A DNA stretch of 64,000 nucleotides from Aequorivita antarctica (lineage in GTDB: Bacteria; Bacteroidota; Bacteroidia; Flavobacteriales; Flavobacteriaceae). Where the stretch lies: contig NZ_VORT01000002.1 in NCBI RefSeq assembly GCF_007997155.1, forward strand, positions 1 to 64,000. The letters run 5' to 3'. This document shows positions 6,844 through 16,317 of this stretch, piece by piece. The notes under the pieces were generated by a model. The model worked only from the letters and a program-made list of their open reading frames with translations, was not told where the DNA came from and made no database searches. Position 1 is the stretch's first letter, and the number at the start of each line of letters is the position of its first letter. Both the position numbers and the translations under genes were made by a program.

Positions 6844-9800
6844 ATGAAAAAAGTTACCCGGAGTTTCTTCCTGGCAATTATGTTGGTGTTTTCGGGCACT
6901 ATGATTGCACAAAACTTTTCAGGAGTGATCAACAAACAGTTGAATCATTTTCTAGAGCAAAATGAATTATTGCCACAAGATGTTCAGTGGCAAATAACAA
7001 GTGAATCTGTTAGTAAGACAAGTGGTATTCAGCACTTATATTTCAGACAATTATTAAACGGAATCGAAATTTATGGAACCGAATCAGGCATCCATACTTT
7101 AGCGAACGGAGAAGTAATTTCAAAAGACAACAAATTTATAAAAAGTACTGCAGAAAAATTGTCAGGATCCAACCAACCTGGACTTACTGCTGCACAAGCA
7201 GTACAAGCTGCAGCTATGCAACTGGGATATTCTATCAACGGTTCCCTGTCTGTACTGGAAGGTTCTAGAGGAATTGCCAAGGAAACATTGCTTAGTGATG
7301 GCGGAATTTCTTTAAGCCCGATACCTGCAAAATTGATGTATGCTCTTTCAGAAACTGACCAATTGGTTTTATGCTGGGATATTTCAATTCAGGAAAAAAG
7401 CCAACAAGACTGGTGGAGCCTAAGAGTTAATGCAACTACAGGCGAGATTGTAAATAAAGCGAACTGGATGGTTAGTTGTGCAATTCATCACGATCATAGT
7501 AATGACGTGAAAGAGATGAACTTCAACACCAATTTATATGATATTCCAAATTATGCTGAAGTTGTGGCTAACCAACCTGCGGCCTGTACAGAATGTTATG
7601 AAGTTATAGCATTACCACTTGAAAGCCCATATTACGGAGCGCGAACCATTGAGGTTCAACCTGCAGATGCAACTGCCTCACCGTTTGGATGGCATGATAC
7701 CAATGGTGCTGCTGGTGCTGAATTTACTACAACACGTGGAAACAACGTAAACGCATACGAAGATGGGAACAACTCGGGCTATCAACCAGATGCAGGATCA
7801 AATTTGGAATTTACAGGCTATCCTTTTAGTCAAATTTATACTAATGGAAACCAATATGAGGACGCTGCAATAACCAACCTATTCTATATGAACAATGTTT
7901 TTCATGACATTATGTATCAATATGGTTTTGATGAGGTGAGTGGTAACTTTCAAGAAAATAACTATGGAAACGGTGGCGCCGGAAGTGATTCTGTAAATGC
8001 AGAAGCACAAGATGGTTCAGGTAGTTGTAACGCTAACTTTGGAACTCCTCCAGATGGTAGTAACCCAACAATGCAAATGTACATTTGCAATGATAAAGAT
8101 GGTGATTTTGACAACTTGGTAATTCTTCACGAATATGGTCATGGAATTTCAAACCGTTTAACAGGAGGTCCTAATGCATCTAATTGTTTGCAAAACCAAG
8201 AGCAGATGGGAGAAGGATGGAGTGACTTTTTCGGAGTAATATTGACTATTGAGCCTGGTGATGTAGGCACAGATTCTCGTGCCGTAGGAACCTACCTTTT
8301 TGGCCAAGGCCAAGGAGGTGGTGGTATTCGTGATTACCCATACAGTACAGATATGGGCGTGAATCCACAGACGTATGATTTTATTAAAACAGCAGCCGTT
8401 CCTCACGGAGTAGGCTCTGTTTGGGCACAAATGCTATGGGAAGTAACCTGGGCATTAATTGATGAGCACGGAGTTGATCCAAACCCATACAATTTTACAG
8501 GTAATGTTAACCAAGATGCTGGAAACATTCAAGCATTGGCATTGGTTACCGAGGGTATGAAATTGCAACCTTGTAGTCCTGGTTTTGTAGATGGTCGTGA
8601 TGCAATTTTAGCCGCAGACCAAGCTCTTTATGGTGGTGCGAACGAATGTTTACTTTGGGACGCATTTGCAAAAAGAGGTTTAGGTTACAGTGCAAGTCAA
8701 GGATCTTCTGGAAGCAGAAGTGACGGAACTCAAGCATTTGACACTCCTTCACAAACAGCTACTTTATCTGTTTTGGAAGAAGTTTGTGCTACTTCTGATG
8801 TACTGACTGGTTTAACGGGAGGAACTCCTAGTGGTGGTACTTATAGTGGGCCTGGAGTTACTGATGATGGAAATGGATCTACATTCACATTTGATCCAGC
8901 AGCAGCAGGTGTAGGTGTTCACACTATTACTTATGATGTTCAAGCTGGCCCTTGCTCTATAGCATCATCCGCCACAGATACTATAGAAGTATTATCAGTA
9001 CCTGCTGGACCAACTACTACAGGAGTAACAGATTTCTGTGTTGGTGATCCCGTAACCGTAACAGCTACGCTAAACGACCCTAACAACGTAATCAGATGGT
9101 TTGATGCCCCAACAGGAGGTAACTTCCTTTTTGAAGGTACATCATATACGTTTACACCAACAGGGACTATAGATGTATATGCACAGGAAAGTGCTCCTGG
9201 ACCATTGTCAAAATTGGTTATTTCAGAGATCAGTTTGGAATCCCCTGATAGATTTGAAATTCAAAATGTAGGTGTAGCTACTGATTATACCGGCTATAAA
9301 GTTGCAGTTAGTGATACTCCATATGCTGATATTAATACTGTAAATACAATAGTGAAAACCCTTGGAAATATGGGTGCAAACACTGTTGTTGATTGGAATG
9401 ACGATTCGGGTGCAGGATATTGGGGTAATAATTTATTCTGGGACAATTCTGGAACAGGATGGATATTGATTTTAGATCCAAGTGGAGATGTAGTTGATTC
9501 CGTATTCTGGAATTTTAGTGCTGGTGAAATCGCTGGTTTTAACGTTACAGTCTCAGGTTTTAATGTTACCGCCGCTGATCTTGATTGGAATGGTACAGGT
9601 GCTTCTCTGGTTTCAGAATGCGGTTCTGATTCTTTCAGGAGAACTGGTGATACAGATTCTGCAGCAGACTGGTCTGGAACTTGTGAAACCTCAGATTTTG
9701 GCACACCAAACAGCGATATTAATTTAGGAGCTTCAGGTTGCGCAGGCGAACGTACGCTTACCGAAGTTATCGCTGAAACAGTAGACCCTGTGATTACTTG

Positions 9801-10293
9801 TCCTGCCGATGTTACCGTTTCGGTACCTTCTGGTCAGCAATATACATTGCCAGATTACACAGGTGATGCATCTGCAACAGACAACTGTAACCCAGACCCA
9901 GTTATAACACAAGTCCCTGTCGCAGGAACTATGGTTGGTGTGGGTGTTACAACCATGACAATGACTGCAACCGATGCTGCAGGTAATGACGATACGTGTA
10001 CTTTCACAGTTACTGTGGATGAATTAATAGGAATTGGCGAAAATGAATTTGCCAACAACTTGTTGCTTTATCCAAACCCAACTACTGGTGAACTCACACT
10101 GAAAAATAATACAACAGCACAATTGAGCAACCTAGTCATTACGGATGTGAAAGGTAGAATTATTAAAAATATAGACCTTTCCGAAGCTGGTTTAGAAACC
10201 AATTTCTCATTGGATGACCTTGCAACAGGAATGTATTTTGTGAAAATAAATGCTGAAAACACAAGTGTTGTAAAACGCATTGTGAAGCTATAG
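6844..10293 (+). CDS. Fungalysin-like M36 metallopeptidase, T9SS cargo
   Basis: An 1149-residue secreted protease. In order: signal peptide (1-23, ending at IAQ), an FTP-type propeptide (~40-210), and the M36 catalytic domain. Its zinc site is H429-E-Y-G-H433, followed by a downstream Glu in EGWSDFFG. Next come Ig-like/PKD-like repeats (~645-780), a lamin-tail-like domain (LVISEISLESPDRFEIQNVG, ~790-960) and a HYR domain (~980-1055). A type A T9SS sorting domain (LLLYPNPTTGELTL... GMYFVKI... VKRIVKL) closes the protein. It should be exported by the gliding/T9SS machinery and attached to the surface or released. It probably degrades extracellular protein. It is monocistronic, with a strong terminator following. 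Confidence 0.92.
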   Translation: MKKVTRSFFLAIMLVFSGTMIAQNFSGVINKQLNHFLEQNELLPQDVQWQITSESVSKTSGIQHLYFRQLLNGIEIYGTESGIHTLANGEVISKDNKFIKSTAEKLSGSNQPGLTAAQAVQAAAMQLGYSINGSLSVLEGSRGIAKETLLSDGGISLSPIPAKLMYALSETDQLVLCWDISIQEKSQQDWWSLRVNATTGEIVNKANWMVSCAIHHDHSNDVKEMNFNTNLYDIPNYAEVVANQPAACTECYEVIALPLESPYYGARTIEVQPADATASPFGWHDTNGAAGAEFTTTRGNNVNAYEDGNNSGYQPDAGSNLEFTGYPFSQIYTNGNQYEDAAITNLFYMNNVFHDIMYQYGFDEVSGNFQENNYGNGGAGSDSVNAEAQDGSGSCNANFGTPPDGSNPTMQMYICNDKDGDFDNLVILHEYGHGISNRLTGGPNASNCLQNQEQMGEGWSDFFGVILTIEPGDVGTDSRAVGTYLFGQGQGGGGIRDYPYSTDMGVNPQTYDFIKTAAVPHGVGSVWAQMLWEVTWALIDEHGVDPNPYNFTGNVNQDAGNIQALALVTEGMKLQPCSPGFVDGRDAILAADQALYGGANECLLWDAFAKRGLGYSASQGSSGSRSDGTQAFDTPSQTATLSVLEEVCATSDVLTGLTGGTPSGGTYSGPGVTDDGNGSTFTFDPAAAGVGVHTITYDVQAGPCSIASSATDTIEVLSVPAGPTTTGVTDFCVGDPVTVTATLNDPNNVIRWFDAPTGGNFLFEGTSYTFTPTGTIDVYAQESAPGPLSKLVISEISLESPDRFEIQNVGVATDYTGYKVAVSDTPYADINTVNTIVKTLGNMGANTVVDWNDDSGAGYWGNNLFWDNSGTGWILILDPSGDVVDSVFWNFSAGEIAGFNVTVSGFNVTAADLDWNGTGASLVSECGSDSFRRTGDTDSAADWSGTCETSDFGTPNSDINLGASGCAGERTLTEVIAETVDPVITCPADVTVSVPSGQQYTLPDYTGDASATDNCNPDPVITQVPVAGTMVGVGVTTMTMTATDAAGNDDTCTFTVTVDELIGIGENEFANNLLLYPNPTTGELTLKNNTTAQLSNLVITDVKGRIIKNIDLSEAGLETNFSLDDLATGMYFVKINAENTSVVKRIVKL

Positions 10294-10318
10294 TAAATTA
10301 AATATTCAATTTTTTTAG

Positions 10319-10349
10319 AAACCCACGTCATTTTTTTTGACGTGGGTTT
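10319..10349 (+). terminator. Intrinsic terminator
   Basis: Perfect 12-bp stem AAACCCACGTCA / TGACGTGGGTTT with a T7 loop and a trailing T run, 25 bp after the M36 peptidase stop. Confidence 0.9.
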
Positions 10350-10369
10350 TTTTAAACACTCCATTTCAA

Positions 10370-10377
10370 TAACTTTG
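10370..10377 (+). promoter_or_regulatory. TAACTTTG -7 box
   Basis: Matches TAnnTTTG and ends 4 bp before the ATG at 10382, so the transcript would be nearly leaderless. No clear -33 TTG is seen. Confidence 0.4.
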
Positions 10378-10381
10378 ACAG

Positions 10382-10924
10382 ATGAAAAAAATTCTATTCC
10401 TCGCTGGGAGCAACAGCAGTAAATCCATCAATTATAAACTTATTGTTTTTACGGCTTCTCAATTTGCAGAACAGACAGTTCAAATTATTAAACTAACAGA
10501 CTTCGATCTCCCCATGTTTGGTGAAGATATTGAACGCGAAAAAGGTTATTCCGTAGATTTGAAAATGCTTTACAACAAAATAAAAGATGCCGAAGCGCTC
10601 GTTATTTCAGTAAACGAACACAATGGAACGGTTTCAGCATATTTCAAAAACACAATTGATTGGCTTTCAAGGCTAGATCGAAACTTTTTGGAAGATAAAA
10701 AAGTATTGTTGATGAGCACTTCCAATGGAAAACGCGGCGCTGCATCGGCTTTAGAATATACAAAAAATGTGCTTCCAAGATTTGGAGCTACCGTTGTTGA
10801 AAGCTTTAGTTTCCCTTCCTTTTCAGAGAATTTTTCTGAAGAAACCCAGTCAATTTCAAATGAAATTCTGTTATTGGGATTTACCGATGTACTCCAAAAT
10901 TTTATGCATCAAATTGAGCAATAA
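10382..10924 (+). CDS. NAD(P)H-dependent FMN reductase family protein
   Basis: A 180-residue flavodoxin-fold protein. The N-terminal FLAGSNSSKSINYKL loop binds FMN phosphate. The middle VISVNEHNGTVSAYFKNTIDWLSRL stretch and the LLMSTSNGKRGAASALEYTKNVLPRFGA region are typical of the SsuE/ArsH/YieF NADPH-dependent FMN reductase family. Members reduce FMN, quinones or azo compounds, and the physiological substrate is not visible from sequence. Its stop overlaps the next start (TAATG), so it is translationally coupled to pabB. Confidence 0.87.
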   Translation: MKKILFLAGSNSSKSINYKLIVFTASQFAEQTVQIIKLTDFDLPMFGEDIEREKGYSVDLKMLYNKIKDAEALVISVNEHNGTVSAYFKNTIDWLSRLDRNFLEDKKVLLMSTSNGKRGAASALEYTKNVLPRFGATVVESFSFPSFSENFSEETQSISNEILLLGFTDVLQNFMHQIEQ

Positions 10925-12225
10925 TGCGAGCTGTAAAGAAATATCCTTTTTCTTTAACTGAAGATTCTAAAAATTGCTTGCTCCAATGGGCGCAGCAGTT
11001 TGAAGAAGTTGTTTGGCTGGACAGCAATAACTATTCGCAAAACCATGAAACCTATCAAGCAATTCTTGCGGTTGATGCCTTTACGGCCTTAAAAACCGAT
11101 TCCCAAAATGCTTTTAATAAGCTGAAGGAATATCAAGCCATTACGGCTGACTGGATTTTTGGATATCTTTCCTACGATCTTAAAAACGATATGGAAAAAC
11201 TTCATTCCAACAATTTTGATAGTCTAGATTTTCCCGATTTGTATTTTTTCGAACCAAAAAAAATGTTTCTTTTTTCTGAAAATAGTGTTGAAGTGCTTTA
11301 TTTGAATATGGTTGCCGATGAAATGGAAGCGGATTTCAATGCTATTTCTGAAATTATCCAACAACCCGAGGAATCCGAAATCTCAACGACTATAAAAATA
11401 AGCATCCGAACTTCCAAAGACAGTTATCTTCAGAAAGTGGGAGAGGTGCTTGAACATATTAAACGTGGAGATATATATGAAGTGAACATCTGTCAGGAAT
11501 TTTATTCCGAAGATGTTGAAATCAATCCGTTGGAAACATTTCTTCACCTTAATAAAATTTCAAAGCCACCCTTTTCAGTTTTTCTGAAGCTGAACAATTT
11601 TTTTGCGCTTTCAGCTTCACCAGAGCGCTATATAAAAAGAACTGGAACCTCTGTTATATCCCAACCCATAAAAGGAACGGCAAAGCGTTTAAAAGATAAA
11701 GAGGAAGATATAAAAATGGCTCAGCAATTGGCCAAAGATCCCAAAGAGCGCAGCGAAAATATAATGATTACAGATTTGGTGCGAAATGACCTTTCTCGAA
11801 TTGCCGAAAAAGGCAGTGTTTCTGTGGAAGAACTTTGCACCATTTATACTTTTGAACAAGTGCACCAAATGATTTCCACGGTTACTTGTAGCGTTGCGCA
11901 AAATACTTCCAGCGTTGAAATTTTAAGAAATACCTTTCCAATGGGCAGTATGACAGGTGCGCCAAAAATTTCTGCAATGCAAATTATTGAAGAAATAGAA
12001 GATGCCAAACGCGGACTTTACAGCGGTGCTATTGGTTATTTTTCACCTTCGGGAGATTTTGATTTCAATGTTGTTATAAGAAGCATTCTCTATAATTCTT
12101 CAAAAAAATACGTTAGTTTTTCTGTAGGTAGTGCCATTACCATTAATTCTATTCCCGAAATGGAATACGAGGAATGTTTGCTCAAAGCAAAAGCAATGCG
12201 GGAAGTATTGAATTCTGCTTTATGA
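10924..12225 (+). CDS. pabB: Aminodeoxychorismate synthase component I
   Basis: A 433-residue chorismate-binding enzyme. The C-terminal domain (about 165-430) has SKDSYLQKVGEVLEHIKRGDIYEVNICQ, FFALSASPERY, PIKGTAKR, ENIMITDLVRNDLSRI, FPMGSMTGAPK and YSGAIGYFSPSGDFDFNVVIRS. The PIKGT form, with Lys, is characteristic of PabB rather than TrpE (PIAGT). This predicts aminodeoxychorismate formation for p-aminobenzoate and folate. The glutaminase subunit (PabA/TrpG) is not in the window. The gene is coupled to the FMN reductase by a 1-bp overlap. Isochorismate synthase and anthranilate synthase are the alternatives; the motif set argues against both. Confidence 0.85.
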   Translation: MRAVKKYPFSLTEDSKNCLLQWAQQFEEVVWLDSNNYSQNHETYQAILAVDAFTALKTDSQNAFNKLKEYQAITADWIFGYLSYDLKNDMEKLHSNNFDSLDFPDLYFFEPKKMFLFSENSVEVLYLNMVADEMEADFNAISEIIQQPEESEISTTIKISIRTSKDSYLQKVGEVLEHIKRGDIYEVNICQEFYSEDVEINPLETFLHLNKISKPPFSVFLKLNNFFALSASPERYIKRTGTSVISQPIKGTAKRLKDKEEDIKMAQQLAKDPKERSENIMITDLVRNDLSRIAEKGSVSVEELCTIYTFEQVHQMISTVTCSVAQNTSSVEILRNTFPMGSMTGAPKISAMQIIEEIEDAKRGLYSGAIGYFSPSGDFDFNVVIRSILYNSSKKYVSFSVGSAITINSIPEMEYEECLLKAKAMREVLNSAL

Positions 12226-12247
12226 TGTTCGGAATTCATAAATAATT

Positions 12248-12328
12248 TTATTAGTCTTTACGCTTATAAACCGTACTTATTAGTCTTTACGCTTATAAAT
12301 ACACTTTATTAGTTTAAAAGCTAATAAA
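12248..12328. promoter_or_regulatory. Three phased 23-bp repeats, probable operator array
   Basis: Units at 12248-12270, 12277-12299 and 12306-12328 begin exactly 29 bp apart. Units 1 and 2 are identical (TTATTAGTCTTTACGCTTATAAA) and unit 3 is TTATTAG...CTAATAAA with a changed centre. Each is an imperfect dyad (TTATTAG against CTAATAA or CTTATAA). A further TTATTAG half-site lies at 12348-12354, next to the start codon. The array ends 4 bp before a TATATTTG -7 box and so covers the -33 region. This fits binding by a repressor, plausibly the HTH protein encoded just downstream. Confidence 0.75.
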
Positions 12329-12332
12329 TTTA

Positions 12333-12340
12333 TATATTTG
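12333..12340 (+). promoter_or_regulatory. TATATTTG -7 box of the SatD-like gene
   Basis: An exact TAnnTTTG match 16 bp before the ATG at 12357, immediately after the third repeat unit. Confidence 0.55.
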
Positions 12341-12356
12341 AATAAAATTATTAGGA

Positions 12357-13043
12357 ATGAATTATTCAGTTATATCTGGAGATATTGTTTCATCAACAAG
12401 TTTAAGCGTTAAAGACAGCAAGTTTGTTGAAGACAACTTAAAAAATATGCTCATTGATCTAAGGCGAGAATTCAATGTCTATGGGCGCATCATAAAAGGT
12501 GATTATCTGGAATGTGTAGTCCCAAACGCCGCTGAAGGTCTGCAAGTAGCTTTGGCCATTAAAAGTTTTGTGAAAGCAATTCCCGTAGAAACCAAAAAAT
12601 ATAAAAAGGAAGACAACCGTGTAAAACAATTTAAAATACACGGAATAAGACTCGCAATAGGCTATGGCGAATTAAGCCGTTACAACCCCGAAGAAGGAGT
12701 GATTGACGGCGAAGCAATCTATTTATCGGGTCGTGAAATTAGCGGTGAAACCACATACAATAAGGAACGTATTGTTATAAAGAACACCTTGTTTTTTGCT
12801 TCAAAAAACGAAGATTTAAATAAAAATTTCCAACCTTTACTGGCTTTGCTGGACGTTTTGTTCAGTAAAGCAACATCAAGGCAATGCGAAGTTTTATATT
12901 TAAAACTAATGAACAAACAAGAGGAAGAAATAGCAAAACGCCTTGGTATAGGGCAATCTGCCGTCAATCAACATTCCACAAGCGTAGGCTGGAACGCTAT
13001 TGATGAAGCTGTAAACTATTTTAAAATGGTGATTTCAAAGTAG
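12357..13043 (+). CDS. SatD-like protein: cyclase-fold domain plus C-terminal HTH
   Basis: This 228-residue protein begins VISGDIVSSTSL, like the first metal-binding strand of class III nucleotidyl cyclases. It continues with IIKGDYLECVV (second metal Asp position), IRLAIGYGEL and IDGEAIYLSGREI in the order of a cyclase homology domain (about 1-150). The C-terminus (about 170-225) has QCEVLYLKLMNKQEEEIAKRLGIGQSAVNQHS, a helix-turn-helix. This layout matches the SatD family, whose activity is not established. The phased repeats upstream suggest autoregulation. DUF3307 follows after 5 bp and tilS 13 bp later. Cyclase activity is not claimed: residues for base recognition are unclear. Confidence 0.75.
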   Translation: MNYSVISGDIVSSTSLSVKDSKFVEDNLKNMLIDLRREFNVYGRIIKGDYLECVVPNAAEGLQVALAIKSFVKAIPVETKKYKKEDNRVKQFKIHGIRLAIGYGELSRYNPEEGVIDGEAIYLSGREISGETTYNKERIVIKNTLFFASKNEDLNKNFQPLLALLDVLFSKATSRQCEVLYLKLMNKQEEEIAKRLGIGQSAVNQHSTSVGWNAIDEAVNYFKMVISK

Positions 13044-13048
13044 AAGCT

Positions 13049-13753
13049 ATGGGATTAAAAGAATTATTACTGCTCCAATTTATTGCGCATCTGTGTTTGG
13101 ATTACTTTTTTCAGACCGGCAAATTGGCAAAGCAAAAAAATACAATCGGTTTTAAGAGTCTTTTTTTGTATTGGCACGCGCTGACGTGTTTTGCACTATC
13201 TTGGCTTTTCTCTTTGCAGTTTGGCTTCGCCTTAGCCGCGGCAATTATCGCCATAACTCATTTCCTGACGGACGGGTTTAAACGCCACCTCATCAGTAGT
13301 AAACATTTTGGGCGCTATGCATTTTTTATAGACCAAGCCATGCATTTGGCTATTATTGCGATAGTTGTAATGCTGTATTCTCAATGGCATGGAATACATC
13401 CTTCATTTGATATTGCCATCAATTTTAAATATTTACTGATGATAACTGGATATTTGGTGTGCCTAAAACCGGCCAATATATTTATAAGAGAAATTTTTAA
13501 AGTCACAGAAATACAGGTTAGCAGCGACAATGAAATGCCAAACGCTGGAAAGGTTATCGGTGTTTTAGAACGTATTTTAACAGTCACATTTATAATAGTT
13601 TCACAATATTCGGCGGTAGGCTTTTTAATTGCGGCCAAATCCATTCTGCGCTATGGCAATAATGAAACTTTAAAAACAGAATACGTGCTTATTGGCACTA
13701 TGCTTAGCTTCGGAATTGCTGTTATCGCTGGAATTATTATTAATCTCTTTTAA
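13049..13753 (+). CDS. DUF3307 membrane protein
   Basis: A 234-residue integral membrane protein with about six to seven hydrophobic helices. The first third carries the DUF3307 pattern: LLLLQFIAHLCLDYFFQTGKLAKQK, LFLYWHALTCFALSWLF and the charged ITHFLTDGFKRHL loop. DUF3307 genes are found beside SatD-like genes in many bacteria (family knowledge), and the 5-bp spacing here points to one transcript. Its function is unknown. A sensor or transport partner for the cyclase-fold protein is an inference. Confidence 0.82.
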   Translation: MGLKELLLLQFIAHLCLDYFFQTGKLAKQKNTIGFKSLFLYWHALTCFALSWLFSLQFGFALAAAIIAITHFLTDGFKRHLISSKHFGRYAFFIDQAMHLAIIAIVVMLYSQWHGIHPSFDIAINFKYLLMITGYLVCLKPANIFIREIFKVTEIQVSSDNEMPNAGKVIGVLERILTVTFIIVSQYSAVGFLIAAKSILRYGNNETLKTEYVLIGTMLSFGIAVIAGIIINLF

Positions 13754-13766
13754 AATAATCATATAA

Positions 13767-15071
13767 TTGCTCGTTCGCTTCAAACAAAATATTGAAACTA
13801 ATTTTTCTTTTTTAATAGGAAAAAAACTGCTTGTTGCTTGCAGCGGAGGGTTGGACAGTGTGGTCTTGACACATTTAATAAACCAAATAGATTGCGAGAT
13901 TGCTTTGGCACACTGCAATTTTTCGCTCCGCGGAAAAGAAAGCGATGGTGATGAAATGTTTGTTATTGGCTTGGCAAAAAGCATAGAAATACCAGTATTT
14001 GCCGAAACCTTTGACACGAAAAAGTATGCCGAAGAACACAAAATTTCCACCCAAATGGCGGCGCGCGACCTTCGCTATAATTGGTTTTCCGAAATTTTAA
14101 AAGATTTTAAATACGAATATTTATTGACAGCCCACCATTTAGACGACGATTTGGAAACTTTTTTCATCAATCTCTCACGAGGAACAGGCTTAAACGGACT
14201 TATTGGAATACCGAAAAAAAACAATAAAATAGTCCGACCACTTTTAAGTTTTTCGCGTGTCGAAATTTTACAATATGCAGAACAAAACAATTTAAAGTGG
14301 CGCGAAGATAGTAGCAATAAAAAAACAGACTACCTTCGAAATAAGTTGCGTTTGGAAGTTTTGCCGCAATTCAAAGAGACTAATGAAGCGCTTTTGAAAA
14401 ATTTTCAGAAAACACAGCAGAACATGCAAGCTTCACAGAATCTTATAGAAGATTACATGGCTTTAGTTTATAACTTGGTTGTTACAGAAGATACGGATTC
14501 CTATAAAATCAATATTCAAAAAATCAAAGAACTGCCGCATACCAGTGCATTACTTTATGAATTGTTGAATGGTTTCGGATTTACCGAATGGGAAGATATT
14601 TCGAATTTATTGGATGCGCAAACGGGCAAACAGATTTTGTCTAAGACGCATCGGCTTTTAAAGAATAGAAATGAACTATTACTAACAGCGATTGATTTAG
14701 AAATAAGGAATGATGAATTTTTAGTTTCCGAAAAAGGAATCAGTTCACCAATAAACTTAAAGATTGAAACATCAAAATATATAGGCGAAACCGAGAAAAA
14801 CTTGATTTATGTTGCTTCTGAAAAATTAAAATTTCCTTTAAAACTTAGAAAATGGAGGAGTGGTGATAGTTTTCAACCTTTCGGAATGGAGGGGAAAAAG
14901 AAGTTGAGTAAATTTTTCAAAGACGAAAAAATTGCTTTAAATGAAAAGAAAAAAATCTGGCTACTTTTAAATGACGAAAAAATAGTTTGGGTAATTGGAC
15001 ACAGAATGGATGACCGTTTCAAAGTAAATAAAAACACAAAAAGGATTTTGAAGATAACTTTCTGGAATTGA
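13767..15071 (+). CDS. tilS: tRNA(Ile)-lysidine synthase
   Basis: A 434-residue N-type ATP pyrophosphatase that makes lysidine at C34 of tRNA-Ile(CAU). The PP-loop SGGLDS is at residues 26-31. It is followed by LAHCNFSLRGKESDGDE, TQMAARDLRYNWF, LTAHHLDDDLETFFINL and a C-terminal TilS domain (LKLRKWRSGDSFQPFGMEGKKKLSKFFKDEKI). The start is a TTG at 13767: an in-frame TAA sits at 13764-13766 and the next in-frame ATG would remove the PP-loop, so the non-ATG start is forced by the sequence. Overlap and spacing suggest co-transcription with the two genes upstream. Confidence 0.95.
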   Translation: MLVRFKQNIETNFSFLIGKKLLVACSGGLDSVVLTHLINQIDCEIALAHCNFSLRGKESDGDEMFVIGLAKSIEIPVFAETFDTKKYAEEHKISTQMAARDLRYNWFSEILKDFKYEYLLTAHHLDDDLETFFINLSRGTGLNGLIGIPKKNNKIVRPLLSFSRVEILQYAEQNNLKWREDSSNKKTDYLRNKLRLEVLPQFKETNEALLKNFQKTQQNMQASQNLIEDYMALVYNLVVTEDTDSYKINIQKIKELPHTSALLYELLNGFGFTEWEDISNLLDAQTGKQILSKTHRLLKNRNELLLTAIDLEIRNDEFLVSEKGISSPINLKIETSKYIGETEKNLIYVASEKLKFPLKLRKWRSGDSFQPFGMEGKKKLSKFFKDEKIALNEKKKIWLLLNDEKIVWVIGHRMDDRFKVNKNTKRILKITFWN

Positions 15072-15081
15072 ATATATATAA

Positions 15082-15112
15082 AAAGAATCCCGACCATTGG
15101 CCGGGACTCTTT
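15082..15112 (+). terminator. Probable terminator after tilS
   Basis: An 11-bp stem (AAAGAATCCCG / CGGGACTCTTT, one A-C mismatch), 10 bp after the tilS stop. The rest of 15113-15311 is AT-rich and shows no other clear feature. Confidence 0.6.
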
Positions 15113-15311
15113 AACAAACCTAACTTAGTAAACTTTAAAGTGCACTAAGAATATTTTCTATCCCCACAAAAAATATTGCTTTGTGCATTATCCACTAATT
15201 CTATGGTTCAAATATAAGGCAGGAATTTAATCTACACCATACGTACTTACACGTATATTTTTGTGATTAATATCATTTTGATTTGTAAACAATAATAGTA
15301 ACTTTCCATTT

Positions 15312-16295
15312 ATGAAAATACCAAAAAAAATTGGGGTTCTAACTAGCGGGGGAGATGCCCCTGGAATGAACGCTGCAATCCGTGCGGTAGTTAGATCTTG
15401 CACGTATTATAATCTTGAATGTGTTGGGGTATACCGTGGCTTACAAGGTTTGATAGAAGGAGATTTTGAAGATCTGAATGCACGTTCTGTAAAAAACATA
15501 ATCAATCGTGGCGGTACTTTTCTTAAATCGGCTAGGTCTAAAGATTTCTTGACTTTTGAAGGGAGAAAAAAGGCTTTCAATAACCTGCAGAATGAAAACA
15601 TCGATGCCTTAGTTGTTATTGGTGGCGACGGAACATTTGCAGGAGCTTCGGTATTTATAAAAGAATTCAATTTTCCCATTGTTGGCATTCCGGGAACTAT
15701 TGACAATGATATTAACGGAACCGATTATACCATAGGCTATGACACTGCTTTGAATACTGCTGTTGAAGCGATTGATAAAATTCGAGACACCGCAAATTCA
15801 CACAATCGTCTTTTTTTGGTGGAAGTAATGGGGCGAGATGCAGGCGATATAGCTTTGAATGCAGGCATTGCCGCAGGCGCAGAGGAAATTTTAATTCCCG
15901 AGCAAAACCTGGGCCGCGAACGTTTGCTGGAATCATTAAGCCGAAGTAAAAAATCTGGAAAAACTTCCAGTATCGTTGTAGTTTGCGAAGGCGACCAAAT
16001 AGGAAAAAATATTTTTGGCCTTGCGGAATATATTGAAGAAAACTTGAAAGAATACGAAGTAAGAGTTACTGTACTCGGCCATATTCAGCGCGGTGGGTCT
16101 CCCAGTTGTTATGACCGGGTGCTTGCTAGTCGTTTGGGGGTTGGGGCGGTAGATGCACTTTTGCGAGGCGAAACAAACATAATGATTGGTATTGTTCACA
16201 ATAGGGTAACCTCGGTACCTTTTTCCGAAGCAATAAAAGGAAGCAATGAAATTGACGAAGAATTGATACGCGTTGCAGATATCATTTCAATATAA
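15312..16295 (+). CDS. pfkA: ATP-dependent 6-phosphofructokinase
   Basis: A 327-residue cytosolic enzyme that phosphorylates fructose 6-phosphate. The ATP-binding loops [19 protein letters not shown] and [12 protein letters not shown], the catalytic [33 protein letters not shown] and [22 protein letters not shown] are all present in normal order. Length is standard for the bacterial tetrameric PfkA. The GGDGT context (Gly after GGD) indicates the ATP-dependent rather than PPi-dependent type. It is the first gene of pfkA-gap-kinase, with 22 bp to gap. Confidence 0.96.
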   Translation: MKIPKKIGVLTSGGDAPGMNAAIRAVVRSCTYYNLECVGVYRGLQGLIEGDFEDLNARSVKNIINRGGTFLKSARSKDFLTFEGRKKAFNNLQNENIDALVVIGGDGTFAGASVFIKEFNFPIVGIPGTIDNDINGTDYTIGYDTALNTAVEAIDKIRDTANSHNRLFLVEVMGRDAGDIALNAGIAAGAEEILIPEQNLGRERLLESLSRSKKSGKTSSIVVVCEGDQIGKNIFGLAEYIEENLKEYEVRVTVLGHIQRGGSPSCYDRVLASRLGVGAVDALLRGETNIMIGIVHNRVTSVPFSEAIKGSNEIDEELIRVADIISI

Positions 16296-16317
16296 AAAAA
16301 AACAGAAAAATTCAGGA

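Noticed and set aside
6633-6935. Longer N-terminus of the ECF sigma factor reaching to 6935
   Set aside because: It would add about 100 Lys/Phe-rich residues absent from the family and overlap the divergent peptidase gene; the ATG at 6632 gives the normal length.
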